A stretch of 64,000 bases of DNA from Proteromonas lacertae (GCA_002245135.1 NGBS01000016.1:94332-158331); one strand, 5' to 3'; shown: positions 11,841 to 25,878, numbered from the stretch's first letter. A program made the numbers and translations. The notes: generated by a model from the letters alone, not told the origin.

Positions 11841-12288
11841 TCTAGACTTTAGTTTGTGTTTTGATTTTATTCTTCTCTTATTGAATAGGATGTCTAACCA
11901 CTGTCATACATAATTCTATTTTACACAAAAAAGAGTTTGAGTATTTATGTTTACATCATTTTTCATATTTCAATATATTTATATTTCACACAAATTACAA
12001 ATGTTTTTGGATCTTCATAGAAATGAATACTTTTGTTTTCTATTCAACTGTTGTATTATTATAATTTGTAAGTTATTATTCTATACTTTATTAACTATAT
12101 CGCAATGTTGAAGTAAATTCTATGATGTGATAAAAGGTAATAATCAACCATTTGTTTTAACAACCATTGGGAATTTCAAATTTGAGATTTAATAAACATC
12201 AATAAATACAATAGAAATATTCAAACAAAAATTATATTCAAGTATTAATTAAATGTATACAAGTTTTACTATCATGTATTATATATTG
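11841..12288. other. Intergenic between convergent units
   Basis: AT-rich sequence with no ORF, RNA motif or repeat that I can support. It holds the 3' ends of copy A and of the RCC1 gene. Confidence 0.4.
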
Positions 12289-13777
12289 CTAAACTTGAGG
12301 CACTTCTACTACAGCAGCTGTAGTCAGAACACCACAAAATATTTGTTTCACAATACAATCTTTAAAAGCATCAACAACTCTTGGAGTTACTTGATCTTCG
12401 TCAGTTTTATATCCTAATCTACCATCATCACATTTCCCCCATGTATACAACTGTCCAGTATTAGCCAATGCAGCAGTATGTGCAGTACCACACGCTATAT
12501 CTACAATACCTTTATTCTGTAAGATTAGATAAGGAATATATGCACTATCTTTACTACCATGCCCTAATTGACCTGATTTGCAACTACCCCAACAATATAA
12601 ATCACCGTACTTCGTTAAAGCTGCAGTATGCCAACAACCACATGATACTTTTGTAACGAATTGACTTTCGATATCTTTCACTATTTTAGGCTCAAAGCAA
12701 TGACCTGTTTTACTATGTCCTAATCTACCATCATCATCAAATCCCCAAGTATATAACTTACCCTCTTTACTCAATGCAGCAGTATGATGTCCACCACAAG
12801 ATACTTGCACTATATCAATATCCTTCAATGATTCTACTAATTTCGGATATGATTGTTCAGAACCATCTTTATGACCCAATCTGCCACCATTTCCATATCC
12901 CCAGGTGTATAATTTATGATCATTTTTAGATAAAGCACCACAATGCAATCCACCACAGGATATACTCTCAATTGGAATATAATCAGCGAAGTATAAGACG
13001 AGCATAGGCTTGTCATATGTCAAATTATTACCATGACCTAGTCGACCATCTGAACCTAAGCCCCATGTGTATAATTTACCTTCATTTGTTAATGCTGCTG
13101 AATGTAACTCACCACACTTTATTTCTATTATATTTTCATTGATTAATGTTTGCACTAGTTTGGGATATAATACATCAAGTGTATTCCCATGTCCTAGCCT
13201 TCCATCTCCTCCATAGCCCCAACTATAGAGTTTACCTTCTTTAGTCAGTGCTAATGTATGAGATGTACCTAATGATATCTATTTATATCATATTTATAAC
13301 AAATACTTGTGTAATTGATAATGTATTAAAAGCATCTAGTATAATAGGTATATTTGAGCCACATCTATCTCCTGTTCCTAATTGTCCATGTTCACCTTTA
13401 CCCCATATATATGTATAAGTTGTTGTTGGTACTACAATTCCGAAATAATCGATTTCATCCTGCAGTACTTCCTTTGGTATATTCTTAGGACAATATATAT
13501 TTCCAGTTCGATAGCTATATATATAAAATTATATTTTCATAACATACAAATGAAGAATAGCTTCAAAAGCATCAGGATTTCGATCAAAGAATATTTCACC
13601 ATTCGAATCCTTCTTTAATAAATACGTATTTCTTGCTGAAAACATTGTTCCTAACAAAGATTCAGGATATGTAGAAAATGTGGATATTTGAGTTTCAAAT
13701 CTTCTACCACCTACGTTAATAATGATACGGCTATCAATATCTCTGTATTCTTCTGTATTTTTGGATTGGAATGACAT
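12289..13777 (-). CDS. KCTD-type BTB plus seven-blade RCC1 propeller protein
   Basis: Three exons (13777-13548, 13514-13307, 13278-12289) around introns of 33 and 28 nt; 475 residues. The N-terminus carries a T1/KCTD-type BTB domain: IINVGGRRFETQISTFSTYP, then FDRNPDAFEAILHFYRTG and a KEVLQDEIDYFGI tail. Seven RCC1 repeats follow, each with the signature YxWGxxxxGxLG (first YIWGKGEHGQLG, last YTWGKCDDGRLG), enough for one closed propeller. The BTB domain probably oligomerises or binds cullin-3, with the propeller as the recognition module; this is inference from the families. It lies head to head with the pseudokinase-LRR gene, with 121 bp between start codons. Confidence 0.9.
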
Positions 13778-13898
13778 AGCACTCAAGAAAGATTTAGTTT
13801 AAAAACAATTTTGATTTTCAAACGCCAAACTCTTAATTTGGGGTACATTTTTGGTAATTTTTTTTTATAACGAAAATCGTTATACGTTTTAAAACTAG
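13778..13898. promoter_or_regulatory. Compact bidirectional promoter region
   Basis: Only 121 bp separate the two divergent start codons (13777 minus, 13899 plus), so both promoters and 5' UTRs must fit here. It contains T and A runs and no recognisable element. Confidence 0.45.
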
Positions 13899-16800
13899 AT
13901 GACTGACTTTAAAAACTTAGTAGAAGGATATAAAACAGTATATTGCATTTGATTCTAATGTTTAGCATTGGATCGATTCGAAATTTAACTCATCAGTATT
14001 TTGTTCTACGACTATTTATGTAGGTTCAATCATTAATTGAAAAAACTGGAACTACATGTGTATATTTATGTAGTGATGAAAACTCAAAGAAAGCTTCAGT
14101 ACTAAAATTGATTTTTACTGATGGTATATCTGAAGAAAAGATTAAATTCTATGTATATTAACTTATATTATTTATTAGGAAGCATGCATATCAGTGTTAG
14201 ACGTAGGGCAAGGTTTCATAGCTAAATCCGAATATGCATATATTCCAGACAAGCACCTTATAGCATTATCAATGAGACATTATCATAGTTCTGTTGCAAT
14301 GGAAAATACACTCAATAATTTCGATACAGAAAGAAGATGTGATTTATTAAATGAAGTCTTAGAAACAATAGAAGCTCTATTTGCATTAAAAATAACTCAT
14401 GGTAATATTAAGCCTTCAAACATATTTTTATGTGAAGATGGTCACTTTTACCTCAGTGATGCTTGTAAGAATATGTTATACATTGACAAAGATGGATGTA
14501 AAATTACCAATATCTCCACCTTTGAATACTCAAGTCCAGAACTATTAAAAGGAGAAAGTTATGATATAGAAAGTGATGTTTGGAGCTTTGGTTGTTTATT
14601 ATATTATATGTTTAGTGGCATTTCACCATTTACAGATGATTCAATAGATGAAGTAAAGACTCATGTAATGAATGTGGAATATGATGATTTAGACTGTGAT
14701 TCAACAGGTGATTTAACTCAATTATTACATAAAATATTAACAAAAAATCCAAAAGAAAGATTAACTCCAGAACAACTTAAGAATGAATTTGAAAGTATAA
14801 ATTAATAAAATTTTATTATTTTCTAAATATATAGTTTTAAGTACAACTTTAGTCTATCTAACACCATCAGTAACTAGAAAAACCACATCAAAGAAGAAGC
14901 AAATTAACCAAATGATGAGTAATATAAAGAAAGTAATAGAAACAGGTAAACCAGTAACTCAATCGGATATAATCCAAACCATCTTCTCCAATGAAGAATT
15001 ATTACCTAAAATCATTACAGCCAATAATATATCAAAGAATCCATTATATTTCTTCTTGTTAATGTATTTAGCCTTAGAAAAAAATGAAGAAATTATTACA
15101 ATCAATGAAAAGATCAAGATTGATGGACCATTGAATGAAAAGTTATGGAAAGCCATAAAAGGAACAAGATATCTTAGTTTTGAAGGAGATTCAGTAGGTA
15201 ATAAAGGTATGGAGTATATAGTGAATAATTTCAATGCATATAACAATATTGAACATTTGAATCTTAATAAAGTTGGTATTGATGATAGTGGTATTAAATA
15301 TGTGATAGAACATTTAAACCAATTACCTAATCTTAAAGAATTGAATATTTGTGATAATGATGTTACATTTCAGACTTTGGAATATTTGACAAATGAATTG
15401 AAGAAATATCCAAAATTAACATGTGATTTGAAGTGTATATATTTTTATTTAATATTATATATATAGCATTATATATGAATTGTGTTCATGGAATGTTGAC
15501 TGAAAATACGCTTATCACACAACCAGCAATGTTAAAAGGCATTCATGATAATAAAGAATGGTTAGATGAAATAGTAGCTGAACAAAAGAAGAATAAGAAT
15601 AAATACTACTTCATATTGCTAATCAATATATGTTTAGAATTCCCTGATATTAAAGATAGACTACATAAAGAGTTAAGTATACCAGAAACTAGTGTAGATT
15701 ATGTTATTGTTAATTCCATCATGTATAGAGGATATGATTTTGAAAATGTTGGTTTAGGAGATGATGGGATAAAATATATTGTTGAACTCTGTAAATCAAC
15801 TCCAAATATAGAAACACTTATTTTAAATGGTAATATATTGACTGACAAAGGTATTGAATCTTTAATCCCTGCATTTAGTTATATTACAAGTTTAAAAGAA
15901 TTGAGTTTGAATGAGAATTTTATAGCTGATGTTGGTTTAGAGAAACTAGTTAAAGGATTTCCATCTCTACCGAATTTAGAAGCTTTAAGGTTGATCAAAA
16001 CATGTATAAGTGCTGATGGTATGAAAGTATTAGCAAGTGGTTTAAAAGATATGAAGAAATTAAAAGAAATTGTTTTATCTTTGAATGATATCTTTGACGA
16101 TGGTATGAAGATATTATGTCCAGAATTAATTCATTGTCCATTAGAAACAATCAAATTACAATATTGTAATATCACAGATACTGGTTTGGTCTTGTTTTGT
16201 AATGTTATGAATAAATTGACAAATTTAAAAGTTGTCGCTTTAGGTGGAAATCAAATTAGTGGTGATGGAATTAAAAAATTTGCAGAGTGTCTAAAATTCA
16301 CCCCCAAAATGGATTATTTATCCTTATGGACCAATCATATTGGAGATAATGGAGCTATAGCGTTAAGTGAATCATTTAAATATATTCCATTGTTAACAAA
16401 GTTAGAAATTGGTGATAATCAAATAGGAGATTCAGGAGGTAGAAGTATTGGAAATAACTTATCATTTTTAAAGAAATTAGAGAAGTTAGAAATCGGTGAA
16501 AATCCAATAGCTGATATTGGCTTTGGTTTAATTGGTTCTTCATTAGAAAAGACATTAGAAATAAAGGAAATATATTGTAATAATAACTTATTATCAGATT
16601 CAGGAGCTATTTCACTCGCTGATGCTATAAAGAAGTATAAAGGTTTAGAAATATTAGATGTAAGTAACAATAAAATAACAGATGTGGGAATAGGACAGAT
16701 CGCGGATGCATTAAATGGTAAAACAACTCTTAGAGAATTATGGTTTGCTGAGAATAGATATAGTGATCAAGGAGTTGTTGCATTATCAAAACCATTGAGT

Positions 16801-17745
16801 AAATGTGTAAATATGACGAAGTTTGTTATACATACAAATACTGTAGGTGATGTTGGAATTAATGCATTAAGTGATTCAATTAAGAACTTTAAGAATTTAA
16901 TGAATTTGGATGTGAGTAATAATAAAATTGGGGATGATTCATGCCAAAAGTTTGGGGTTGCTTTACAATCATTGGTTAATTTAAGAGAGTTTTATATGAA
17001 TGATAATCTTGTTACTGATAATGGAATGATGAAATTGACAGTTGGTATTCAGAAGTTGGTGTTATTAGAAAGATTGGAATTACATAACAACAAAATAAGT
17101 GATGTTGGTATTAATTCATTAGCCAAAATATTTAAGAACATTACCAATTTATCTGTATTAGGTTTAGATAATAATGAGATTGGTCCAGATGGTGCGAAAA
17201 GTTTGGGGGATGGATTTGCATTTCTTCCAAAATTAGAGAAATTAGATATTGGTTTTAACCATGTTACTGATATTGGAGTGAGTTATATAGCTGATTCTCT
17301 GAAACATATTCAAAAATTAAAGGAATTAGGCTTAGCTAACAATGAAATTGGTGATGATGGTTTGAAATCATTAAGTAACAACTTGAAATATATTCCAACT
17401 ATTGAAACTATATTTTTAAGTAGAAATGTAATTGCTAATGAAGGTATGAAAGCATTTGGTGCTAATTTGAAGTCAATTCCTGAATTGAAGGAGATGTATT
17501 TTGCTATTAATAAAATTGAATCTGATGGATTTAAAGGATTGTGTGATAATCTTAAGTTTGTTCCACAGCTTGAAGTTCTTGCGATAGATTATAATTCTAT
17601 ATCAGATGTTGGATTTTCATCATTGAGTAGGGCAATGCCATTCTTGAAGAATCTCAGAGAGTTGTGGCTGAAAGATAATCCTATCAAGTTAGATTTAATG
17701 TCAAATCTACAAAATAAATACCAGTATGTAGAAATTAAATATTAA
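13899..17745 (+). CDS. Intact pseudokinase with long ribonuclease-inhibitor-type LRR array
   Basis: Six exons (13899-13937, 13966-13995, 14024-14152, 14179-14794, 14835-15434, 15467-17745), introns 26-40 nt, all in frame; 1230 residues. Residues about 25-270 are a kinase fold with HGNIKPSN in place of HRDLKPEN and LSDACKN in place of DFG; SSPELLKG and DVWSFGCLLYYMFSG are normal. A possible beta3 lysine is in ASVLKLIF. After a basic linker (RKTTSKKKQ) come a short LRR block and then over 20 RI-type LRRs of about 28 residues (pattern LEKLDIGFNHVTDIGVSYIA). It is probably a scaffold that senses or holds a partner through the LRR horseshoe. It is the intact relative of copies A and B. Confidence 0.9.
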
Positions 17746-17881
17746 AATAGCAAAATATGTATCTTAGTTTATAAATAAACCGTAAATATTTTATATTTCT
17801 TTTTTTATTTGCAATATGTGATGTTTTTTTGTGATTTGACCAAAATTGTGTAAATTACATGAAATTGAGTAATTTAATAAA

Positions 17882-20800
17882 ATGGATTTGTCTTCATCGT
17901 TTTCTTCTTCAATTTATGAAAAATCTTTACTGCAATTAATCGAAGGTTTTAGTAATACTCAGAATGTAGCAGAAAATCACTTGATTATCTTCTTGTCGCT
18001 TTATCCTTTAAACAATAATGAAAAGTACAACTAATTCAACTTATATTCAGCTTCTACAACTCATATATAACATTGGATGAGAGATATTTTATTTTCATGT
18101 CAAATATTCCTTCAATGGTGATTTTAACAAATGGAAAGTATATATTATACCTCTTAATCTTTTAATGAATAGTTACAATAATTTAATTTTACCATATATT
18201 ATGAGATTCGTTAGGAATTATTCAAAATTTAGTTATTCTGAATCAAAACAACTTGAAGAGTGTATTATTAGATTTTATGATGTATGTATATAAATATATA
18301 ATACAATATATTTTAATAGACTCTATGTGATTGTCTTCCCTTTTTCTCATTTTCTGAAGTCTCCGCTATTATTGATTCAATATCATCTCAAATCATTAAT
18401 TTTCTAGACACAATTGTATATTATATAATATTAATGAATAGGATAATACACAATCTAAAAGATCTTTGATTAATTTACTACAAGGATTATCCAAGCAATA
18501 TAACAAATCATTTCAATTCCCAGTCAAGCAGTTTGAATCATTATTATTCTTAGATAAATTCATAAAAGTCATATTAAACAAATCACTTCCAAATTTACAG
18601 GAATGTTATACATCTCCTAGTAATTCGATTGGTTTAAGTCCTTCAAAGTCAATTACATCACCAGATAGTACAAATAACCATAATAAAATGATAATCAGAA
18701 ATACTTCAATCTCTCATTTAGTTTATATCACTTACTATGGAAGTGAAACAACTCTTTTGATTAATTCGATGTTCTTATTTATTAATAGAATAATCATATC
18801 TTCTTATAAAGATAATAATAATAATAATATTTCTGATAATTCTATTCATTTATTTAGCATTGTTGAACCATTAATAACAAGAGGTCCAAGTTGTTTATTT
18901 GATGGAAGCTGTATTTTATTCTTGTCTGTTATATTAACCAATAATTCATTCCAAAGGAAATCATTTAAAACGATTTTGAAGAGATTATATAGTTCAATTC
19001 ATCACAATAACTGTAAAGTATTTATAAATTATTTATATTCTTTAATATTTTGAATAGTCTATAAATCAATTGTTATACATCTTATCAGAATTAGTAATTC
19101 AATCAAATAATGATTTTATTATTGATTATATGAAGGGATTGTCATCCATATTTAAATATAATAATAATAATGAAAACTATGAAAGTATTATTATTATTTA
19201 AATGATTATTATTATTATTAATAGATGTATGGAATAATAGTGAAATCTCCAATTTAATCTACGATTATATTATCAAAATAATGAATCATGAAATGACAAT
19301 AATCTTAGCAACAGAGAATAATATAAATTCATATTATCTATCAAACACTCATGAATTTATATTGTCTTTATATAATACCTATTATCGAATTGAACAAAAT
19401 AAAATAGGTTGTTCTTCCTCATTTCTTATCTTTTTAATTAAATTTATAAGTGTAATTGGAATGAAATGTAATGATATAAAAGTGATAAAAACACTTTTAC
19501 TCACATTTGGAACTAAAATCACTACAATTTCTATCAATGAAAATAATTATAAATATTTTATGTTGTTATTATCAGAAATGATTAAAATTGCGTTTATTTC
19601 TATTAAATATAGTGAAACATCAACTGATGGATTTGGAATAATCAAACTGTTGTTTGATTTATTGAAAAAATCATATTCTCAACCTTTTTATTGCATTTTA
19701 CCCAATTTATATGAAAATATATATTATTGCTGTGTAAATATAACAAATATAAACTCAGTTAAAACTCAAAAAGAGTTTATTAGAATATTTTTAACAAGTG
19801 TAAAGAAATTGTCTTTTAATATATACAATAAACATTCAAACCAATCATTTGTGGTGTTAAATGATATTTTTAATGAATTAATTCCATGTTTTAACTCTTT
19901 ACCATCTTATTATAATGGTTATCTAACATTAAATGAAGTAAATGTTATAGATAATTCAATAAAATTGCTTTATAATGATATTTGGTTTGTTTTAGTGTTG
20001 ATTCATTTGTTGTGCCCAATTGAAAGTATTATTCAAACTACTAAATGGTATGAATATAATGTATTTGCATCAAAATCACCACTATTAACAAATATGGTCA
20101 CCAAAAATTTGGACATAACTACCCAATTAGAATATAATCAAACCATCAGTCAAACTTTTAATGAAAGAAATTTGTTTATTTTTAAAGATTTCTTGTTGAA
20201 ATTACTCCCTGAATATATATTGGATATTGCAACATTATCATATCCATTATTAGTGTATTTAACATCAATGTATAATATTTTACATATTAATATTATTATA
20301 GTTATTTCCTTGAATCAATGAAATCTACACAAACAAACAATATCAAGTCAATATTTCTCTATTTCTTAGATAAAACTAACTATAGTTTATCATTTACACG
20401 ATGTTTGATAGGAATAAGCAGTATAATATTCAATACATTTATACAATCACAAAAGGTATTATTAAATATTGAAATATTGAATGATTTATTACAATTCTAT
20501 TTATCATTATCAGTTAATAGAAATGAAGTGGTTAGAACTTTAGCTATACAATATACTGTCATTTTAATTAATGAATTTTCTATAATAAAATATAATATCA
20601 TCAATATAATAACACTGTTAGAAATAATCAATGTATTATGTGAAGAATATAATGAAATTATTATTTCACCATCTATTTCTTATAATAAAATAAAAATCTC
20701 AACTCTTCCACAACCTATTGATTTGCCATGTACAAGAGGCTGTATTAAAACAGTAATGCTACAGTTGGAAGTGATATATAATAAATGGATCAGTGAAAGT

Positions 20801-23800
20801 ATTCAAAGACATTCAGATAAAATGGTGATTCTATTACACTCTATTCTAACATCAATTAATAATAAAACGAATATATATTCAAAAAGTAGAAATATATCAG
20901 TTGTAATTACAAACATTTTGAATAACCAATCAATTTTTCCATTTTCTACATCTATGATAACTTTGAATTATAGAACATTAAACTATAAATTGAATGAATA
21001 TGAATTGCAAAGTTATTATATGGGTTATATTAACTCTCAGATAGATTTAATAATGAAAGAAACGAATAAAACTGAATTAGAATCAATTCGATTATTATCT
21101 GATCTTATTTGTAAAAAATATGAAATAATTAAGAGTAAATATAACAGTTATCTAATTGAAACTCAACTACAAAATCAATATTCGGAAGAGAATAAAGTTT
21201 TATCTTTCATTTATGAAGAATATTCCAATATAATTTATTCATCAACAGTTTTATCACTTCTACTATCCAATAAATATAACAGTTACAATGATAAACTGTT
21301 ATACATTCTTGTCTATTTACCAATAATCATATGGTCAGATAAAACAATGAAAATTGCATGTTTCAATTGGAATTGGTTTATTTATTTATCAAATAGTAAT
21401 AGTAACAATGCTGTATCAATGAAATTATGGAATTATATCTTTAATTCATTAGCTTATACAAAATACAATAAATATGGAATGTTTTATGAAAAGCCAATGA
21501 AAGAAAGGTTTAATGAATGGTTTAACAACAAGAATAGTGATAATTTGATATTTTCACCATCTCAAGGTAATTATTATATCTATTCACCTGAAAATAACTT
21601 CATTAATATGAGTAAAAGAAATGAAATATATAACAATTCTGAACCGCATAAAATAATGTTGAAGTTTATAATGATGAATATTCAAACATCAATTTATACT
21701 TATCCATTGTTACTACAAAATTATACTGTTTTGCTCAGTGAATTGATAACTGATAATTTGTCAATCAACATGAATGATATCACTTCATTTGAATGTCAAA
21801 TGTTACTCATTGAATCTGTTCTTCAAATCATATTATCTCAAAAACATGCATATAGTTTGAACTATTTCTTAATTTCTAAAGCTTTTTTATTAACCATGAA
21901 TATATTATCATTTCCTATGGTTCAATATCCATCAAACTCAGATTATAAGTGTATGTCACTTATAAATACAATGATTCAAACAATAAAATTGTATGAAGAA
22001 ATAGTATATATAAATATTATATTATATTTTCCTATAGAAATCATGGACTTGTATTGTTCCAATTGATATTTCCAGTGTTTATACCATCAGACATCCTCAT
22101 TTATTCATAATCAGAAATCTATCATTATTGAATGAATTGATCATATTTCTATTGAATAAGAAAGTAGAAATATTATATTCTTATTACAACCCAATGAATT
22201 ACAGTTATAAAGTTATACCCAATATTCTACAGTATATTACATATCCAAAATCTCATGTGAATAATGATAAAATCTGGAGATTATATACGGATGTATTATA
22301 TCAAATCAATCCAATATTAGTGTTAAGAATCAACAAATATTTGTTTAATAACAACAACAAGATAATGAAGAATGAAATAAAGAATATTGTCATTCAAAAA
22401 CCATTGAATATATGTAATGAAAGTGATTTATCGTTAAGATTTATAATCAATAAAAACACAATAAGAAACAATCCATATCTGTTGTATAATTTAATCTATT
22501 TTGCCATTCCCTCATTTCCAATTCTTCTTCGTTTATTATCTCGTTGTTCTCCAATATCTTCAAAAGAAACACCCTATTTTTCATATAAAATAATCAGTCT
22601 GTTTACTGTAAGAAGTTTTAAGTATTTTAGTTCAGATACAATCACATTTTATCTACCACAATTAGTTCAATCTTTAAGATTCGATTTTTATAACTTAATG
22701 AGAAATTATTTATATAAAATCTCCAAACAATCAATTTTAGCAACACATCAATTAATTTGGAATTTAAAAAGTGAATCAAAGAATGAAAATAAATCTGATT
22801 TTTCGTATGGATATTTAGGATTATTATTAGGTTCAGATCCTTTACCCAAAATTGCACTAGAAATGATCAATGATATAGAATCATTATTATCACCTGAAGC
22901 AAAATTGTTATATGATGATGAATTTACCTTCTTTGAAATATTATCATCAATAAGTGGTAGATTAATAAAAGATGAAGCACAAAAGAGATATAAAATGTTA
23001 CATGAATATTTGAATGATTTAAAACCACAATTATCATTAGATAATAAGATAATCTATTTACCATCTAATCCTTACAAGAGAATAGTTTCTATTAATTACA
23101 ATAGTGCTTGTCCAATGCAAAGTGCAATGAAAGCACCATATCTATTATCATTTGTAGTGGAAGATTATAATGGTCCAGATTCATGTGTTGAAATTGGCAA
23201 AGAATTATTGGAAATAAGAAGAAGAGGAGTTAATAATAATAGCAATAGTCAACAACAACAACAACAACAACAACAACAGCGTCAGTTGATAAGAGCAGTA
23301 TATTATTATAAATATACTTTTATATATATCTTTTTTTAGAATTCTGTTCAATGCTATTATGAAAAAGCTGTAGTAACAGTTCAAAAAACACTTCAGAATA
23401 TCACTTATTCATTTTCTGCATCTTCACCATCTGATATTGAAGAAGATGAACCAATTATCAATTTTGAAGATAATATAGCAATAGAAAATGAAAGAGTGTC
23501 ATTATCAGATTATGAAGACAAAGAACCACATTCAAAACATAAACATATAAAATCAATATTCAAAAGAATTCAAAAACATAAATATAGACATCCAAGTCAA
23601 AAGAAAAGTAGTGAAATTGAAACAAAAGGATCGAATGAATTAAGTGTTATATTCAAAGTGTATAATTTATATTAATTAATTCTTATTTATAATAGAAATG
23701 ATGATTGTAGACAAGATGCATTAGCTTTGCAATTCACCAACTTGATGAAAGTAATATTTGAAAAAGCTGGTTTAGATAGTAAAGTATTTCCTTACAGAGT

Positions 23801-24470
23801 AGTTCCTAGTCGTAGTGGTGCTAATTTAATAGTCGGTGGAATATTGGAGGTAGTTGAAAACACAAAATCGAGAGATTCAATTGGCAAAACAGGTGTAAGA
23901 AGACTAATCGATTTTTATTTAAATAATTTTGGCAAAAAAGAAAGTGATTCGTTTTTAAAAGCACAAAAGAATTTTGTGAAGAGTTTAGCTGGCTATGCGA
24001 TAGTTTGTTTTCTATTGGCTGTAAAAGATCGACATAATGGTAATTTGTTGATAAACAATGAAGGATTTTTAATACATATTGATTTTGGTTTTTTATTAGG
24101 AATTAGTCCAGGTGGTAATTTAGGATTTGAAACTGCTGCATTTAAGCTAAGCAATGAAATGTATGAATTATTAGGAAGTAGTTTTGATTCTGATGTATTT
24201 GTAGAATTTAGTGAATTATGTATAAGATCATATTTATCAGCTCGATTGTATTATTATCCACTTGTTAATCTGATTAAGAGTATGTGTGATAGTGGATTAC
24301 ACTGTTTTGTTCCAAAAACGTTAATCTATTTGAAAGATAGATTTCATCCAGAATTGAATGATCTAGAAGCAGCTAAATTCATGAAAGATAGTATAAAAGA
24401 TGCTGTTGATAAATGGACAACGAATGTATACGATGGTATTCAGAAATTCCAGAATGATATTGCTTATTAA
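17882..24470 (+). CDS. PI4KA: Phosphatidylinositol 4-kinase III alpha (STT4/PI4KA type)
   Basis: Eleven exons with ten introns of 26-42 nt (for example 18025-18050, 20270-20301, 23298-23339, 23660-23695). The spliced length is 6240 nt, 2079 residues, close to human PI4KA. The long N-terminal part is helical repeat-like. The C-terminal half has the PI4KA signatures: MQSAMKAPYLLSFVVEDYNG, then NDDCRQDALALQF, KDRHNGNLL (catalytic loop), HIDFGFLLGISPGGN (activation loop) and an FHPELNDLEAAKFM-type tail ending NDIAY. It makes PI4P at the plasma membrane and Golgi. Between the N-lobe and DDCRQD lies an unusual disordered insertion with a CAA-encoded Gln run and a basic stretch (KHKHIKSIFKRIQKHK), not typical of the family. 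Confidence 0.93.
23248..23282 (+). repeat. CAA repeat encoding polyglutamine
   Basis: A run of CAA codons gives about ten consecutive Gln in the kinase-domain insertion of the PI4K-alpha gene. The frame stays open. Confidence 0.85.
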
Positions 24471-24541
24471 ACCAGTAATACATCAAAACTATTTCATTTA
24501 AAAAAGAGTTAATTACAAAAATTAATATATTATTTTATTCT

Positions 24542-25362
24542 TTATTCACGTAATTTCTGTTCCATTTGCCTTACAATTTCTGATAATCTTTTCATATCCA
24601 TTTTGTTTTTCTTAATAAAATCAATAGCTTTTGAAGTTAAATTATCGTTTAAACTATATTCTAAGTCTTTAGTTATCAAATTCGGTTTGGTTGTGATGTT
24701 TATTGCAGTTTTATATATTTTAAGAGGTTCATAACTAGGAACATCTACTTTAGCAGTTGTATTGGGTTGACGATATATATATTCTCCATATAATTCAAAA
24801 TATTCATCCACCATCTTAAATAAACCATTGAAATTACTGTCATCTAGATTATGTGTTTCTATGAATTTAACCGCTGACAAAAGTGTATCTTCACCTCTTG
24901 ATTCATCTACTGATATAACTGTATTTAATGTAACAGGTATTTTTGCTTTTACTGGATTTTTAATTATCCTATTATGGAATTAACAATTTGTAATAATATA
25001 CATTCTATTATTCCATTTGTTTATAGTCTCATTCAGTAATAGAGATGTAGCTAATGGTGTGAAATGGTTTCTTTCTGCAAAATCTTGAATTACATCTTTT
25101 ACCTACAAATAAATATAATACAAATACATTGTCTCTTTCATAGAACCTTAGAATATATTGCTCACCTTCATTATATACAGGAACAACTAAAACAAGCTAA
25201 TTAACAAATAAAACAACCAAGAATACTGATTTTTCAAGTCCTTCTTTCTCAGTCACTTCATCAGAAAAAACACAAGAAATAAGTAGCCAATATACAACAA
25301 GCAATAAATAGGTTTTTCAACATTTCATAAAAATAAAACTTGAGATGTTCGAGTTGTGACAT
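24542..25362 (-). CDS. Unrecognised protein with possible beta-grasp N-terminal segment
   Basis: The 3' exons are firm: ...-24542 ends MEQKLRE, and in-frame TAG introns lie near 24965-24995, 25089-25111 and 25190-25220. The joined protein reads LVLVVPVYNEGEQYILRFYE, then RDNVKDVIQDFAERNHFTPL, a pattern resembling a ubiquitin-like (beta-grasp) strand-turn-helix, then a helical C-terminus. The first exon is uncertain. One model starts at ATG 25362 (MSQLEHLKF) and needs an unusual AAG acceptor, while the frame directly upstream of DEVTEKEG has no ATG before a stop. Family not recognised; an adaptor of trafficking or ciliary machinery would be a guess. Its 5' end abuts the divergent SNARE gene at 25423. 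Confidence 0.5.
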
Positions 25363-25422
25363 GTCAATTACTTGTGTAATTTTCAAACTTTCAGCTTGAT
25401 CAAATTTTTCAAAATAGAAATT

Positions 25423-25878
25423 ATGTCTCAAAGACTCTCCCAATCAAAGGATAGAGCAGCGCTTTTTTCAAATACATACAAGGTATTGTATTATTACTAT
25501 AACTTAGACCTCTGGAACAGAGAGAAGACGATTTACACAAGAGAATGATAAGTTGATGAGAGAAGATACGGAAATGAAAAATGAAATGCTATATGAGAAT
25601 TTACAAAAGCTTGAACAAGTATGTAAACTCTATTAAACAATATAGACAACAATAAATATTCATGGCGAAATAGTAGAACAGAACAATTTATTAAGAGATT
25701 TTGTATAATTGTTGATGTTTATTTATAGCAAATGGATATTGATTCAGTCAAAAATCTATTTAGTAGAATAAATATGAATATTAAAAGCATGCTACAAGCA
25801 GGAGTCAATTCTCATATGTGTTATTTAATACTTTTTTTCGCATTAGTCATTTTCTTAGTTGCTAAACTCTTTTATTAA
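25423..25878 (+). CDS. Bet1/Sft1-type Qc-SNARE
   Basis: Four exons (25423-25482, 25508-25618, 25646-25702, 25729-25878); introns of 25, 27 and 26 nt are among the shortest in the window. The product is 125 residues, the size of Bet1. The SNARE helix runs from ENDKLMREDTEMKNEML through NIHGEIVEQNNLLRDFQMD; the Q-layer glutamine is expected in the EQNN region. A single C-terminal hydrophobic anchor (YLILFFALVIFLVAKLFY) ends the protein, giving type IV tail-anchored topology. It should mediate ER-Golgi or intra-Golgi fusion. Bet1 and Sft1 cannot be separated from sequence alone. Confidence 0.85.

Noticed and set aside
15467-17745. The LRR region as a tandem DNA repeat.
   Set aside because: Repeats are clear in the protein (about 28 residues) but DNA units are too diverged to call a satellite.
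24880-25260. VPVYNEGE as the start of a family 2 glycosyltransferase.
   Set aside because: No DxD or QxxRW follows and the rest of the protein is short and helical.
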